Source: Hyphomicrobiales bacterium
GTDB lineage: Bacteria > Pseudomonadota > Alphaproteobacteria > Rhizobiales > Rhizobiaceae
Length of the DNA: 64,000 nucleotides
NCBI GenBank assembly: GCA_900468285.1
Contig: UBTF01000010.1
Coordinates: forward strand, 158,997 to 222,996
Reading direction: 5' to 3'
In this document: positions 16,524-25,267 of the stretch, piece after piece
How the letters are laid out: each line of letters opens with the position of its first letter
Numbering within the stretch: position 1 is the first letter of the stretch
Program-made: the position numbers and the translations under genes
The notes under the pieces: generated by a model
Databases searched by the model: none
Seen by the model: the letters and a program-made list of their open reading frames with translations, nothing else
Told to the model about the DNA's origin: nothing

Positions 16524-18335
16524 TTAAAAACCGGCCCTTATGAGCCCTTCGCGATACATTTCAGTCTGCCACGGTTCTTTGTGAGGAACGACCGCCAGCC
16601 AACGCTCCAAATCAAAACTTGGATTGTCTTCGAAGACCTTTGCTCGATAAACGCGAGCTTTGTCAATGTCTCCCATCATCCCACAACATGCTGCAGCCAG
16701 ACGCGCGGCCAGGCGCTTGCTGGACATGCGGCCGATGTAATCCAGTGCCTGCTGATATTCCTCGAGAAAGTAACTGGCTCCTGCCGCCGTCCAGAAGTAA
16801 ATGTCTGGCGATATCGGGTTGAGAGAGATGGCGTGCTTGATCTTGACGATCGCATTCTTCGGGTCACTGTTATGGATCAGGCTGTCAGCATGGCTGCATA
16901 GGACATCGGCATATTGCGGGCTGAGGCTTTCAGCCTCAGCCAGCGCGGCGAGGCTTTCGTCGATTTGCCCCATGAAAAGACGGCTTACGCCGAGCTCCTT
17001 GAAGCCGCTGGCAGATCCACCATTCTGCTTGATAGCATTGTCCGCGAAATACTCAGCCTTCTTGAGCAGATCGTCGTCTCCTCGCGCTGTCAGTATCCAC
17101 TCCATGGTAAGTGTACGTGACATGCCCGCCAGCGCTTCTGGCAGGTCGCTGCCGTGGTCCAGCGCCTCTTTGAAATATTTCCTTGCGCGGCGGGTCCCGG
17201 GCAGGCTGATGCTGGAAAGGGATTGCAATCCCTTGAGATAGAGAAAATAGGCTTCAGGTCTTCGCGAGAAATCACCCACGGCGCTTTGATGCGATCCTAT
17301 TCGAGACATCAGTTGGTTTTGAATGGCCTGAGCAATCGTAGTGCGATGTGATGCAATTGAGACAGGCGAAAGCTCGAAGCGCTCTGCCCAGATGACCTCT
17401 TCGGTTGGCGTGAAAATCAGTTGTACGAAAAGATGGGTTTCGTTTCGCCGGCTGTCGAGTGCATAAACGACATTGTGCTTCTCCAGCACGGAAGCCTTGT
17501 CTTTCGATGCCTGTATTCGCTCCGAAGTATATGGTGCCACCACCGAGACGAAACGACTGCTGCAAAGTCCAATCGTCAAGTCCTCGATCAGCGCGTTTGC
17601 GACCGATCCCTCCCGGCTCGCCTCTTTCGACGTGTGCGGCGGAAGAAGCGCGATACGGGGCTGCGTGGAATGGTTTACGTCATTCCTTCCAGCGGCGAGT
17701 GGCGCGGGACTGGCGGCGACTGCGGGAACCGCTTCACCGGACTTTTTTGTTCCCAGTTCGGCTGATAGCAGGTTCCTGATTTCATGATCGTGAGGGTCGG
17801 CTTCCAGCAGAAGGACCGCAGCCCGCCTGAGGTCGGCATTGGCCTGTGGCCTTAGAACAGGGTCTACCGCCAACGCCAGGAATTGCGCTCGAAGGCCACT
17901 TAGAAGTCGAAGGCGAACATCTCTCGCCCAGGTATCCAGAGCAGTCTTTCCGCCCCCGAGTGAGGGAAGAAATTGCATGGCGACCGCACTGCAGGCCGCT
18001 TGAAAACGTTCCAGTGGCGACGCAAGCCCGTTGAACTCGAGATCGCAATGCAGAACCTCCCTGTTCAGCGAGAGGCTCGTGGCTTCAACCGAGATGATGG
18101 GCGCCGCAATATCTTGAGTCGCCTGCGTGAAACGACGCAGAGTCGAACGCAGATTCGTGGCCGCAGCGTCACGGTTTCCCGGCCACAAGAGCTTGGCGAT
18201 ATCGCGTCTTGCGACCGGTTTTCCCACATCGTACAGATACGCGCAAATCAGCAAGGACTGGGAAGGAACGTTTATAACGTTGCCGTTTTCGTCCTCGAGA
18301 TTGCATCTACCCAGTGTTGCCAGTCGCAGTGGCAT
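16524..18335 (-). CDS. Winged-helix (SARP/BTAD-like) transcriptional regulator with TolB-like and TPR domains
   Basis: A 603-residue regulator. Residues 1-100 resemble an OmpR/SARP winged-helix domain (LLICAYLYDVGKPVARRDIAKLLW, then NLRSTLRRF). Residues about 100-200 look BTAD-like and helical. About 228-345 is similar to the TolB/FlgO-like domain found in cyclase and CadC-type regulators (RIALLPPHTSKE...). About 360-595 is a TPR array (FGQIDESLAALAEAESL-type helices, KAIVKIKHAISLNP-type repeats). The TPRs probably sense a protein or peptide. It sits five bases after the Xre gene and 12 bases before the 74-aa peptide gene on the same strand, so it is most likely the operon's own activator. 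No transmembrane segment is visible. Confidence 0.8.
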   Translation of the reverse strand: MPLRLATLGRCNLEDENGNVINVPSQSLLICAYLYDVGKPVARRDIAKLLWPGNRDAAATNLRSTLRRFTQATQDIAAPIISVEATSLSLNREVLHCDLEFNGLASPLERFQAACSAVAMQFLPSLGGGKTALDTWARDVRLRLLSGLRAQFLALAVDPVLRPQANADLRRAAVLLLEADPHDHEIRNLLSAELGTKKSGEAVPAVAASPAPLAAGRNDVNHSTQPRIALLPPHTSKEASREGSVANALIEDLTIGLCSSRFVSVVAPYTSERIQASKDKASVLEKHNVVYALDSRRNETHLFVQLIFTPTEEVIWAERFELSPVSIASHRTTIAQAIQNQLMSRIGSHQSAVGDFSRRPEAYFLYLKGLQSLSSISLPGTRRARKYFKEALDHGSDLPEALAGMSRTLTMEWILTARGDDDLLKKAEYFADNAIKQNGGSASGFKELGVSRLFMGQIDESLAALAEAESLSPQYADVLCSHADSLIHNSDPKNAIVKIKHAISLNPISPDIYFWTAAGASYFLEEYQQALDYIGRMSSKRLAARLAAACCGMMGDIDKARVYRAKVFEDNPSFDLERWLAVVPHKEPWQTEMYREGLIRAGF

Positions 18336-18340
18336 GTCGA

Positions 18341-18775
18341 TCAGTGCGCGCTGGAGGCGGAGGCTTCGGCGTCCTTCTGCGTCTCGACGGCGCTGCTGTT
18401 GCCGAGCGATTGAACGAGCTCAAGCACGCGGCGTCTTACACGGGCGTCTTCGATGGCCGAAAATGCCCTTGCAAGCAACACACCCTCTTTCGAGTTCATG
18501 AACTGCGACAGGACGCTCGGAGCAGCGAGCGCTCTGTCTTCGGAGGCTTCTGGACCTCCTTCGAAGAAGTAGGAGATATGAACGTCCAGCAACTCGGAGA
18601 TGTGCTGGAGACGGCTGGCGCCGACTCTGTTCGTGCCTTTTTCGTATTTCTGGACCTGCTGGAAAGTGATTCCCAGCCCGTCGCCAAGCTTTTCCTGGCT
18701 CAAGCCAAGCATGACGCGACGCATACGAATGCGCGACCCTACATGTATGTCGGTCGAATTAGGTGATTTCTTCAT
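18341..18775 (-). CDS. Xre-family regulator (PraR/SinR-like)
   Basis: A 144-residue regulator with an N-terminal Xre helix-turn-helix (GSRIRMRRVMLGLSQEKLG, then GITFQQVQKYEKGTNRVGAS) and a hydrophilic C-terminus. The pattern matches the rhizobial PraR-type repressors, so a link to quorum sensing or surface attachment is possible by analogy only. ATG 18775 is chosen because AGGGGG lies about ten bases upstream; a frame open to 18838 has no such site. It is the first gene of the six-gene operon that ends with tfuA and the 82-aa gene, and an inverted repeat lies upstream at 18915-18927. Confidence 0.85.
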   Translation of the reverse strand: MKKSPNSTDIHVGSRIRMRRVMLGLSQEKLGDGLGITFQQVQKYEKGTNRVGASRLQHISELLDVHISYFFEGGPEASEDRALAAPSVLSQFMNSKEGVLLARAFSAIEDARVRRRVLELVQSLGNSSAVETQKDAEASASSAH

Positions 18776-18914
18776 GATGCGGATGCCCCCTGGGACGTGA
18801 ACTCTACGTATGATTGCCAGAAATTTTCTTGATCGCAACTGGTCGACAAAGAAAATACAGATAAATTCGAGATGTGGCTTAATATTGGGCAGAAGCTGCC
18901 AAGTCGTTCATTTC

Positions 18915-18927
18915 AACTTTACAAGTT
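18915..18927. promoter_or_regulatory. Inverted repeat AACTT-TAC-AAGTT, candidate operator
   Basis: A perfect 5-bp inverted repeat with a three-base centre, about 140 bases upstream of the Xre start and 25 bases after the end of the queuosine-precursor transporter gene. The surrounding 110 bases are the only promoter space for the YcaO-TfuA operon. Size and symmetry suit an Xre dimer; autoregulation is inferred. Confidence 0.35.
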
Positions 18928-18952
18928 AAGTGTCCGACTCTGCAGATAGCCT

Positions 18953-19603
18953 TCACCGTCGCGCCGGACGCTGAATAGCTGCAGGCGGGATTGGTTGCAG
19001 TATGTTCATCAAGGCGCCGTATGGCAGCAGAAGCACAAAACCTACCAATACCTTAACCGACAGGTCACCCAGTGCCCAGGACACCCAGCGCGGCGCTTCG
19101 CTGGTGAAAATGCCGAAGATCGGCGCATGTTCGATAGCGAACGGATCATTGGCGCCAAAAACGCTGAAAGATGCTGCAAAGGCCAAGGAGAAGAACAGGG
19201 CGGTATCGACGACCGAGCCGAGCATCGATCCCGCCAACGGGGCCTGCCACCAGGTTTGACGACGCAGCCGATTGAAGACGAAGATATCCAGCAGCTGGCC
19301 GATCAGATAAGCCGTTCCCGAGGCAATCGCGATCCTTGGAATGGACGTCCAGAAGGAAAGCGTCACACCAACGACGAAGCCTGCCAGAACAACCCTTCGG
19401 GCGACGGCCGGACCGAATTGCCGGTTGGTCAGATCTGTGATGAGGAATGCGACGGGGTAGGTGAATGCACCCCATGTCAGGAGATCGCCAAGATTGATGC
19501 CGAACAATGTGCCAGCGAGTGGATGCTGAACGAGAATGTTCGATGCGACGACGATGAGGGTCATCAGGCCAATATAGGCCAGTGTAGAGCGGAGGTAGGG
19601 CAT
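18953..19603 (-). CDS. yhhQ: Queuosine precursor transporter (VUT/YhhQ family)
   Basis: A 216-residue membrane protein with about six hydrophobic segments, including TLAYIGLMTLIVVASNILV at the N-terminus. The family block AFTYPVAFLITDLTNRQFG near residues 45-63 and SVVDTALFFSLAF near residue 145 are typical of YhhQ, which imports queuosine precursors (preQ0/preQ1 or queuine) for tRNA modification. ATG 19603 follows an AGGAT site; an upstream frame to 19645 has none. The gene follows rpmB on the same strand, after an apparent terminator. Confidence 0.88.
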   Translation of the reverse strand: MPYLRSTLAYIGLMTLIVVASNILVQHPLAGTLFGINLGDLLTWGAFTYPVAFLITDLTNRQFGPAVARRVVLAGFVVGVTLSFWTSIPRIAIASGTAYLIGQLLDIFVFNRLRRQTWWQAPLAGSMLGSVVDTALFFSLAFAASFSVFGANDPFAIEHAPIFGIFTSEAPRWVSWALGDLSVKVLVGFVLLLPYGALMNILQPIPPAAIQRPARR

Positions 19604-19646
19604 TTTTTTATCCTGGGTGATGCCACCAGTTAGAGCCAAAAACAAG

Positions 19647-19684
19647 CGAAAGGCTTGAGCGGCAATTGCCAGTCAAGCCTTTCG
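19647..19684 (-). terminator. Rho-independent terminator after rpmB
   Basis: CGAAAGGCTTGA at 19647-19658 pairs exactly with TCAAGCCTTTCG at 19673-19684 (12 bp). The 14-base loop contains the self-complementary GGCAATTGCC, so a longer stem-loop can form. On the minus strand it follows rpmB by 25 bases and is followed by CTTGTTTTTGG. Confidence 0.8.
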
Positions 19685-19709
19685 AAAGTGCATGTTGTCG
19701 TAGCAGCGA

Positions 19710-20000
19710 TTAAGCGGCTTCAACAGTCTTCTTTGCGATCTGACGACGCAGCAGACGTGCGCGCATCGAGAGATCATTCTCGCTGGACTTCAGCAGGAAC
19801 GCGTCGAGACCGCCGCGATGCTCAACGGAGCGCAAAGCAGCTGCAGAAACGCGCAGACGGAAGCGCTGGCCGAGGGAATCAGAAATCAACGTTACCTGGC
19901 ACAGGTTCGGGAGGAACCGGCGCTTGGTTCTGTTGTTGGCGTGGCTGACGTTGTTGCCCGTCTGGACGCCCTTGCCGGTCAATTCGCATACACGGGACAT
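19710..20000 (-). CDS. rpmB: 50S ribosomal protein L28
   Basis: A 96-residue basic protein matching L28: it opens [21 protein letters not shown], followed by [12 protein letters not shown], and has the alphaproteobacterial C-terminal extension with [15 protein letters not shown]. It is a component of the large ribosomal subunit. It is transcribed alone, with AGGTG just before the ATG and a hairpin terminator downstream. It is divergent from a DUF3108 protein. Confidence 0.97.
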   Translation of the reverse strand: MSRVCELTGKGVQTGNNVSHANNRTKRRFLPNLCQVTLISDSLGQRFRLRVSAAALRSVEHRGGLDAFLLKSSENDLSMRARLLRRQIAKKTVEAA

Positions 20001-20252
20001 GGGTACACCTATTTGTTATCGTCTGTTTCACCAGTGGTTCGCTACCCGGCAAAATCCGGTGAGCAATCCAACTGGCAATGATTGGAAAGTTGCGGTTCTA
20101 TAGTCAGACAGGAACTTGCAGTCAAGCCGCCCACTCTTTTTTGTGAGCGATTTCGCCGGTTTTCCACGTTACTCCGCTTTTTTATTGCCATAACTCGGCG
20201 TATATCATCGCGGCAGTGGACGGCATTTCCTGTCCGTCGAGGTGTTAACGCA

Positions 20253-21026
20253 ATGAACGTCATAGCACAAAGGTTTTTCGCAGGTATCGCTCTTACGCTG
20301 GGAAGTCTTTCCCCGGCCTTTGCAGCAGAATCGCAGCACGATAGTGAATACAGCATCAATCTGGGCCTTCTGCCCATCGCGAGGGCTAATTTCTCCACTC
20401 GCATGGAAGGCTCGACCTACTCGATATCGGGTTCCTTCAGCTCGGCGGGAATCGCCAGCGTGCTGAAGGACATCTCAGGCAAGACGATTGTTTCCGGCGC
20501 CAAGCGTGGCAATCGGCTGCAGGCGAACGAGTATTCACTCGTCTACAAGGACGGCAAGAAGACGCGGACCTATGATGTGCAATATCGAAACGGCAACGTC
20601 ACGTCCACGACCGTAAAGCCTGAGCCGAAGTCGCGCCCGGACAATTGGGTGGATGTGAAGGATCGGGACCTGCGTTCGGTCCTTGACCCCATCTCTGGCC
20701 TGATATTCCCGGTAGGCGGTCGTATCTGCCCCAGTCGGCTGCCAATCTATGACGGCGAATCGCGGCTGGATCTGGTCTTGAGCTCAGGCGGTACCAAACC
20801 CTTCGCCACCAACGGATTTACTGGCGATGCAATTGTGTGCAACGCGCGCTACGTGCCCAAATCCGGCTTCCGCAAGGGACGCAAGGACATCGAGTATTTG
20901 AAATCCATTTCCATGGAAATCTGGTTCGCCAAGGCCAATAACATGGATGTGTACGCGCCGGTCTATGCGCGCATTCCGACCAAGGTCGGGCAGGTCTACA
21001 TCACGGCAACCAAATATGGTGGCTAG
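20253..21026 (+). CDS. DUF3108 domain-containing exported protein
   Basis: A 257-residue protein with a Sec signal peptide (MNVIAQRFFAGIALTLG, predicted cleavage after AFA near residue 25). The mature part fits the DUF3108 pattern of periplasmic or outer-membrane-associated beta-rich proteins: YSINLGLLPIARANFST near the N-terminus, then repeated strands. Function is not established. ATG 20253 is preferred over the long upstream frame because the signal peptide begins there and GAGGT lies upstream. It lies divergent from rpmB and converges with a cupin gene five bases away. Confidence 0.85.
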   Translation: MNVIAQRFFAGIALTLGSLSPAFAAESQHDSEYSINLGLLPIARANFSTRMEGSTYSISGSFSSAGIASVLKDISGKTIVSGAKRGNRLQANEYSLVYKDGKKTRTYDVQYRNGNVTSTTVKPEPKSRPDNWVDVKDRDLRSVLDPISGLIFPVGGRICPSRLPIYDGESRLDLVLSSGGTKPFATNGFTGDAIVCNARYVPKSGFRKGRKDIEYLKSISMEIWFAKANNMDVYAPVYARIPTKVGQVYITATKYGG

Positions 21027-21031
21027 CGCCG

Positions 21032-21466
21032 TCAGCCCGGTGACCAGCCGGGCGGAGCCATGACGAAACTTTCGAAGACAAAGCCCGGAGCCACGGTGCA
21101 GCCTACCAGCGTAAAGTCACCGAGGCTCTCTGCAGATTGCCAGTGATTGGCTGGGACAACCGCCTGCGGTCTTTGGCCATCGAGAAGGAACGGACCGAGC
21201 GTAATCGTCTCCACGCCTTTTCCATCGCCACTCAGGTGAAGCGCCAGTGGCGCGCCTGCATAATAGTGCCAGGCTTCCGCCGCATCGATCACACGGTGCC
21301 AGTGCGACCGCTCACCCTTTTTCAGCAGATAGTAGATTGCGGTCGAATGGCCGCGGCCATCTTCCGGCCCGTCACGAAAGGTCTGGCGGTAGTAGCCGCC
21401 TTCAGGGTGCGGCTCCAGTTGCAATTCGGCGATGATGGCATCGGCGGATAGGTCTGCATATTGCAT
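21032..21466 (-). CDS. Cupin family protein (DUF985)
   Basis: A 144-residue single-domain cupin of the DUF985 type: LEPHPEGGYYRQTFRD near the N-terminus, AIYYLLKKGERSHWHRVDA-like core with a His pair, and EAWHYYAGAPL. The fold usually binds a metal and a small acid or sugar; the substrate is unknown. Its ATG shares bases with the stop of the glyoxalase II gene (TGATG), so the two are coupled and perhaps both serve detoxification. Confidence 0.85.
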   Translation of the reverse strand: MQYADLSADAIIAELQLEPHPEGGYYRQTFRDGPEDGRGHSTAIYYLLKKGERSHWHRVIDAAEAWHYYAGAPLALHLSGDGKGVETITLGPFLLDGQRPQAVVPANHWQSAESLGDFTLVGCTVAPGFVFESFVMAPPGWSPG

Positions 21467-22236
21467 CAAAACTGATCCTTGCGGGCTCTGATTTCCGCAA
21501 AGACTTCCGCATCGGAGGCATCGGGGAGACCCAATTGCTTGCGGATATTGGCATCGGCAACGCGCATGTAGGGATTTGTCTGTTTTTCGAGCCCGATGGT
21601 CGTGGGTATCGTGAACTCGCCCTTGCTTCTCATATCCTCGACCGCACGCGCACGTTCAGTCAATGCGGAATTCTCAGGATCAACGGTAACCGCGAAGCGG
21701 GCATTGGCAAGCGTATATTCGTGACCGAAATAGACTCTGGTTTCGTCAGGCAAGGCCATTAGCTTCTGAAATGAGTGCCACATGTCAGCTGCTGGGCGCT
21801 CAAAAAGACGACCGCAGCCCATGGCGAACAGGGTGTCGGCGGCAAAAAGCAGTGCGTCATCGGGAAAGTAGTAGCAAATATGTCCGGCAGTGTGGCCGGG
21901 CGTTGCTATGACCTGAATACGCCGCCCGGCCAGTTCAAACTCATCGCCGTCCATTGCGGATTTGTCCAACCCGGGAATGGCAATGGCCTCGTCGTGGGGG
22001 CCGTGAATTTCGCAGCCGTATTTTTCCTTCAAGGCGAGATTGGCTTCAACATGGTCCATGTGGTGGTGCGTGGTAAGGATATGGGTAAGCTTCCACCCAC
22101 GGCGCTCGAGCGCAGCGATGATGGGAGCCTCCTCCGGAGCGTCGATAGAAACGGTGATCCCGGTCTCGCCGTCGTGCAGCAGGACGCCGAAGTTGTCACT
22201 GCGACAAGAAAATACCTCTATTTCCAACGGTTTCAT
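21466..22236 (-). CDS. gloB: Hydroxyacylglutathione hydrolase (glyoxalase II)
   Basis: A 256-residue metallo-beta-lactamase fold enzyme with the metal motif THHHMDH at residues 56-62, further ligands in TPGHTAGH and [17 protein letters not shown], and the C-terminal [14 protein letters not shown]. It hydrolyses S-lactoylglutathione to lactate and glutathione, finishing methylglyoxal detoxification in the cytoplasm. ATG 22236 follows GGAGAGGAAT; the extension to 22266 has no support. It is divergent from a methyltransferase gene. Confidence 0.93.
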   Translation of the reverse strand: MKPLEIEVFSCRSDNFGVLLHDGETGITVSIDAPEEAPIIAALERRGWKLTHILTTHHHMDHVEANLALKEKYGCEIHGPHDEAIAIPGLDKSAMDGDEFELAGRRIQVIATPGHTAGHICYYFPDDALLFAADTLFAMGCGRLFERPAADMWHSFQKLMALPDETRVYFGHEYTLANARFAVTVDPENSALTERARAVEDMRSKGEFTIPTTIGLEKQTNPYMRVADANIRKQLGLPDASDAEVFAEIRARKDQF

Positions 22237-22328
22237 ATTCCTCTCCATCTTGGACTTCCAAACCAAAGGCGCCTCTTATGTAAACCCACCCGCCTTGAAG
22301 TCCAACGGGGGACTGCTACATTCTGCCG

Positions 22329-23090
22329 ATGAATACCGATATTGTCGATCTGCGCGAATTCTACCATTCTCCGCTTGGCCGCTCCGCCGAGCAGGCGATC
22401 ACAATGGCGCTTTCAACGCTCTGGCCTTCCTTGCCCGATGAGCGTCTGGTCGGCATCGGTTATGCCGTGCCATTTCTCGACCGGTTTCGTCACGATACGG
22501 AAAGAACCTTCGCCTTCATGCCAGCGGGGCAGGGGGCGGTTAACTGGCCGGCGGGGGAACGCTCCGCCACAGCCCTCGTGTTTGATGAGGAATTACCTCT
22601 CCCGGATTCCTCCATAGATCGCATACTGATGGTTCACTCTCTCGAATTTGCAGAAAATCCTCGGGAGACACTCAAGGAATTGTGGCGTGTGCTTGCGCCA
22701 GGTGGACGTCTGGTCATCGTGGTGCCGAACAGACGTGGCGTGTGGGCCAGAATGGAGCACACGCCCTTCGGATCAGGGCGGCCATACTCGCGCGGCCAGT
22801 TGACGACCCTTCTCAGGGAAACAAATTTTACGCCGGGCGCTTCTGCGGAAGCCCTTTTCTTCCCGCCATCGAAGGTTCGATCGGTGTTGAAGTTCCGACG
22901 CTATCTGGAAAGCACCGGCAGGAGACTTTGGCCCGTCTTTTCGGGCGTTATCATCGTTGAGGCGCAAAAGCGTTTGTATCAGGGCCTGCCTGTCACTCAA
23001 CGGGCATCACGACGGGTGTTCGTGCCGGTTCTTGCGCCGCACGGAGTGCCCACGACCCGGACATCAAGCGAACCGCTAAAGCCGCGCTGA
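22329..23090 (+). CDS. SAM-dependent methyltransferase (type 11 fold)
   Basis: A 253-residue protein with a Methyltransf_11-like core: [12 protein letters not shown] near residue 42 in the motif I position, [19 protein letters not shown] near 98 and [20 protein letters not shown] near 120. The glycine motif is weaker than usual (GIGYAVPF). The substrate is unknown. It is divergent from gloB and precedes hisC-tyrC on the same strand, an arrangement seen in other Rhizobiales by recollection. Confidence 0.8.
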   Translation: MNTDIVDLREFYHSPLGRSAEQAITMALSTLWPSLPDERLVGIGYAVPFLDRFRHDTERTFAFMPAGQGAVNWPAGERSATALVFDEELPLPDSSIDRILMVHSLEFAENPRETLKELWRVLAPGGRLVIVVPNRRGVWARMEHTPFGSGRPYSRGQLTTLLRETNFTPGASAEALFFPPSKVRSVLKFRRYLESTGRRLWPVFSGVIIVEAQKRLYQGLPVTQRASRRVFVPVLAPHGVPTTRTSSEPLKPR

Positions 23091-23172
23091 CACTCGACAA
23101 ATCTTGCGTTCCGGTCTAATGCCCCAGGCATTATTTTGCTGGGTCCTCCGGCGTTTTTCAGAAGGTGATGAA

Positions 23173-24279
23173 ATGAGTGCAGAGCCGAACCAACCTGTTC
23201 CACGTCCGGGCATTCTGGATATCGCTGCTTATGTTCCCGGCAAGGAACATGCAGAGGGGGTAGCGAAGGTTTACAAGCTCTCCTCCAATGAAACACCGCT
23301 TGGCCCAAGCCCGAAAGCCATCGAAGCCTTCAAAGCCGCAGCGTCAAATCTGGAAATCTACCCGGACGGTCAGGCTATGGCCTTGCGCCACGCCATTGCC
23401 GATGTCCATGGCTTGAATGTCGCCAATATCATGTGTGGCAATGGCTCTGACGAGCTGCTGGGCCTTTTGTGCCATGTTTACCTGGGCGCTGGTGATGAGG
23501 CGATCATTACCGAACATGGCTTTCTGGTCTACAGGATCCAGATCATGGGCGCGGGCGCCCAGCCTGTCACCGTCAAAGAGAAGGATTGTGCCGTCGATGT
23601 CGATGCCATCCTCGCGGCGGTAACAAGCAAGACGAAAATGGTATTCATTGCCAATCCTGGCAATCCAACGGGTAGCTATGTACCCGTTGCAGAAATACGC
23701 CGTCTGCAGGCTGGCCTGCCCAAGCATGTCATCCTTGTGCTGGATGCTGCCTATGCGGAATATGTCCGCAAGAACGACTATGAGGCTGGCCTCGAGCTCG
23801 TCTCAGGCAACGCCAATGTCGTCATGACGAGAACCTTTTCAAAAGTTTATGGGCTTGCTGCGCTGCGTGTTGGCTGGATGTACGGCCCTGCGGCCATTAT
23901 CGATGCTCTGAACCGAGTGCGCGGTCCTTTCAACATGAATGCGCCCGCCATTGCTGCCGGTGCGGCCGCGATTCGCGATCAGGCATTCATGCAGAACGCG
24001 GTGGCGCATAACCTTGAATGGCTGGAGAAGCTCACAGAGGCATTCACGGCGCTCGGCCTCGTTGTGACACCATCGGTGACCAATTTCCTTCTCATTCATT
24101 TCCCCGATGTCGACGGCAAGCGAGCCGCAGACGCGGATGAGTTTCTGACCCGCCGGGGTTACATTCTGCGTGCTGTGCGCGGATACGGTTTTGCGAATGC
24201 ATTGCGCATGACGGTGGGCTCGCAGGAAGCCAACCTTGGCGTTATCGCCGCTCTGAAAGACTTCATGGAGGAGGCTTGA
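23173..24279 (+). CDS. hisC: Histidinol-phosphate / aromatic aminotransferase
   Basis: A 368-residue fold-type I PLP aminotransferase. Key blocks are [19 protein letters not shown] near residue 35, NPGNPTGSY near 165, LDAAYAEYV near 192 and the PLP lysine in [17 protein letters not shown] near 225. It is the HisC family. Because the next gene is the arogenate/prephenate dehydrogenase, it may act mainly on aromatic oxoacids for tyrosine/phenylalanine synthesis. ATG 23173 has AAGGTGAT upstream. Its TGA overlaps the ATG of tyrC. Confidence 0.9.
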   Translation: MSAEPNQPVPRPGILDIAAYVPGKEHAEGVAKVYKLSSNETPLGPSPKAIEAFKAAASNLEIYPDGQAMALRHAIADVHGLNVANIMCGNGSDELLGLLCHVYLGAGDEAIITEHGFLVYRIQIMGAGAQPVTVKEKDCAVDVDAILAAVTSKTKMVFIANPGNPTGSYVPVAEIRRLQAGLPKHVILVLDAAYAEYVRKNDYEAGLELVSGNANVVMTRTFSKVYGLAALRVGWMYGPAAIIDALNRVRGPFNMNAPAIAAGAAAIRDQAFMQNAVAHNLEWLEKLTEAFTALGLVVTPSVTNFLLIHFPDVDGKRAADADEFLTRRGYILRAVRGYGFANALRMTVGSQEANLGVIAALKDFMEEA

Positions 24280-25208
24280 TGGGCAGCGTATTGTTTGATC
24301 GTATTGCGCTCATCGGCATCGGCCTGATCGGCTCTTCCATCGCGCGTGACATAAAGGACGCCGGTCTGGCGCGTGACGTCGTTATTTCGACGCGCAGTCC
24401 CGAAACGCTGAAGCGGGCCGAGGAGCTGGAGCTTGGAACAGCCTACACCATATCGGCTGCGGAGGCGGTAAGGGACGCAGATCTCGTCATCATTTCGGTG
24501 CCGGTCGGCGCTTCCGGCAGCGTTGCGGAGCAGATAGCTCCCAATCTCAAACCCGGCGCGATCGTAACCGATGTTGGCTCCACGAAAGCTTCGGTTATCG
24601 CGCAGATGGCACCCCATATGCCTGATAGCGTTCATTTCATTCCGGGGCACCCCCTGGCAGGTACGGAAAAGTCCGGCCCGGATGCCGGCTTTTCAGGATT
24701 GTTTCGTGATCGCTGGTGCATCTTCACGCCCTTGGCCGACACTGATCCTGACGCCCTCGCGAGATTGAAGGCGTTCTGGGAACAGCTCGGCTCACGAATC
24801 GATGAAATGGACGCCGAGCATCATGACAAGGTTCTGGCGATCGTTTCACATCTTCCGCATATCATCGCCTACAACATAGTCGGTACGGCTGACGATCTCG
24901 GCACCGTGACCGAATCGGAAGTCATCAAATATTCCGCATCCGGCTTTCGAGATTTTACCCGTCTGGCTGCGTCCGACCCAACCATGTGGCGGGACGTATG
25001 TTTGCACAACAAGGATGCCATTCTTGAAATGCTGGCCAGGTTTTCCGAGGACCTTGCCTATTTGCAACGGGCGATACGATGGGGAGAGGGCGACAAGCTG
25101 TTCGAACTCTTCACACGCACGCGTGCCATCCGTCGTTCAATCGTGGAAGCCGGGCAGGATGTGGATGCACCTGACTTTGGCCGTCACACGCTGGATGCCA
25201 AGAAATAG
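24279..25208 (+). CDS. tyrC: Prephenate/arogenate dehydrogenase
   Basis: A 309-residue NAD(P)-dependent dehydrogenase of the TyrA type. The nucleotide site is IALIGIGLIGSSIARDI at the N-terminus, the substrate block is PGHPLAGTEKSGPDAG near residue 127, and HHDKVLAIVSHLPHIIAYN near 180 supplies the catalytic histidine. It oxidatively decarboxylates prephenate or arogenate in tyrosine synthesis. The ATG overlaps the hisC stop (TGATG) with GGAGGAGG upstream, so co-translation is expected. Confidence 0.92.
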   Translation: MGSVLFDRIALIGIGLIGSSIARDIKDAGLARDVVISTRSPETLKRAEELELGTAYTISAAEAVRDADLVIISVPVGASGSVAEQIAPNLKPGAIVTDVGSTKASVIAQMAPHMPDSVHFIPGHPLAGTEKSGPDAGFSGLFRDRWCIFTPLADTDPDALARLKAFWEQLGSRIDEMDAEHHDKVLAIVSHLPHIIAYNIVGTADDLGTVTESEVIKYSASGFRDFTRLAASDPTMWRDVCLHNKDAILEMLARFSEDLAYLQRAIRWGEGDKLFELFTRTRAIRRSIVEAGQDVDAPDFGRHTLDAKK

Positions 25209-25267
25209 GCTCTCTGATCTTTTCGGTGGCGCGTCGGCAACGGTGCGCCACCGCTCGCTCGTAGCCC

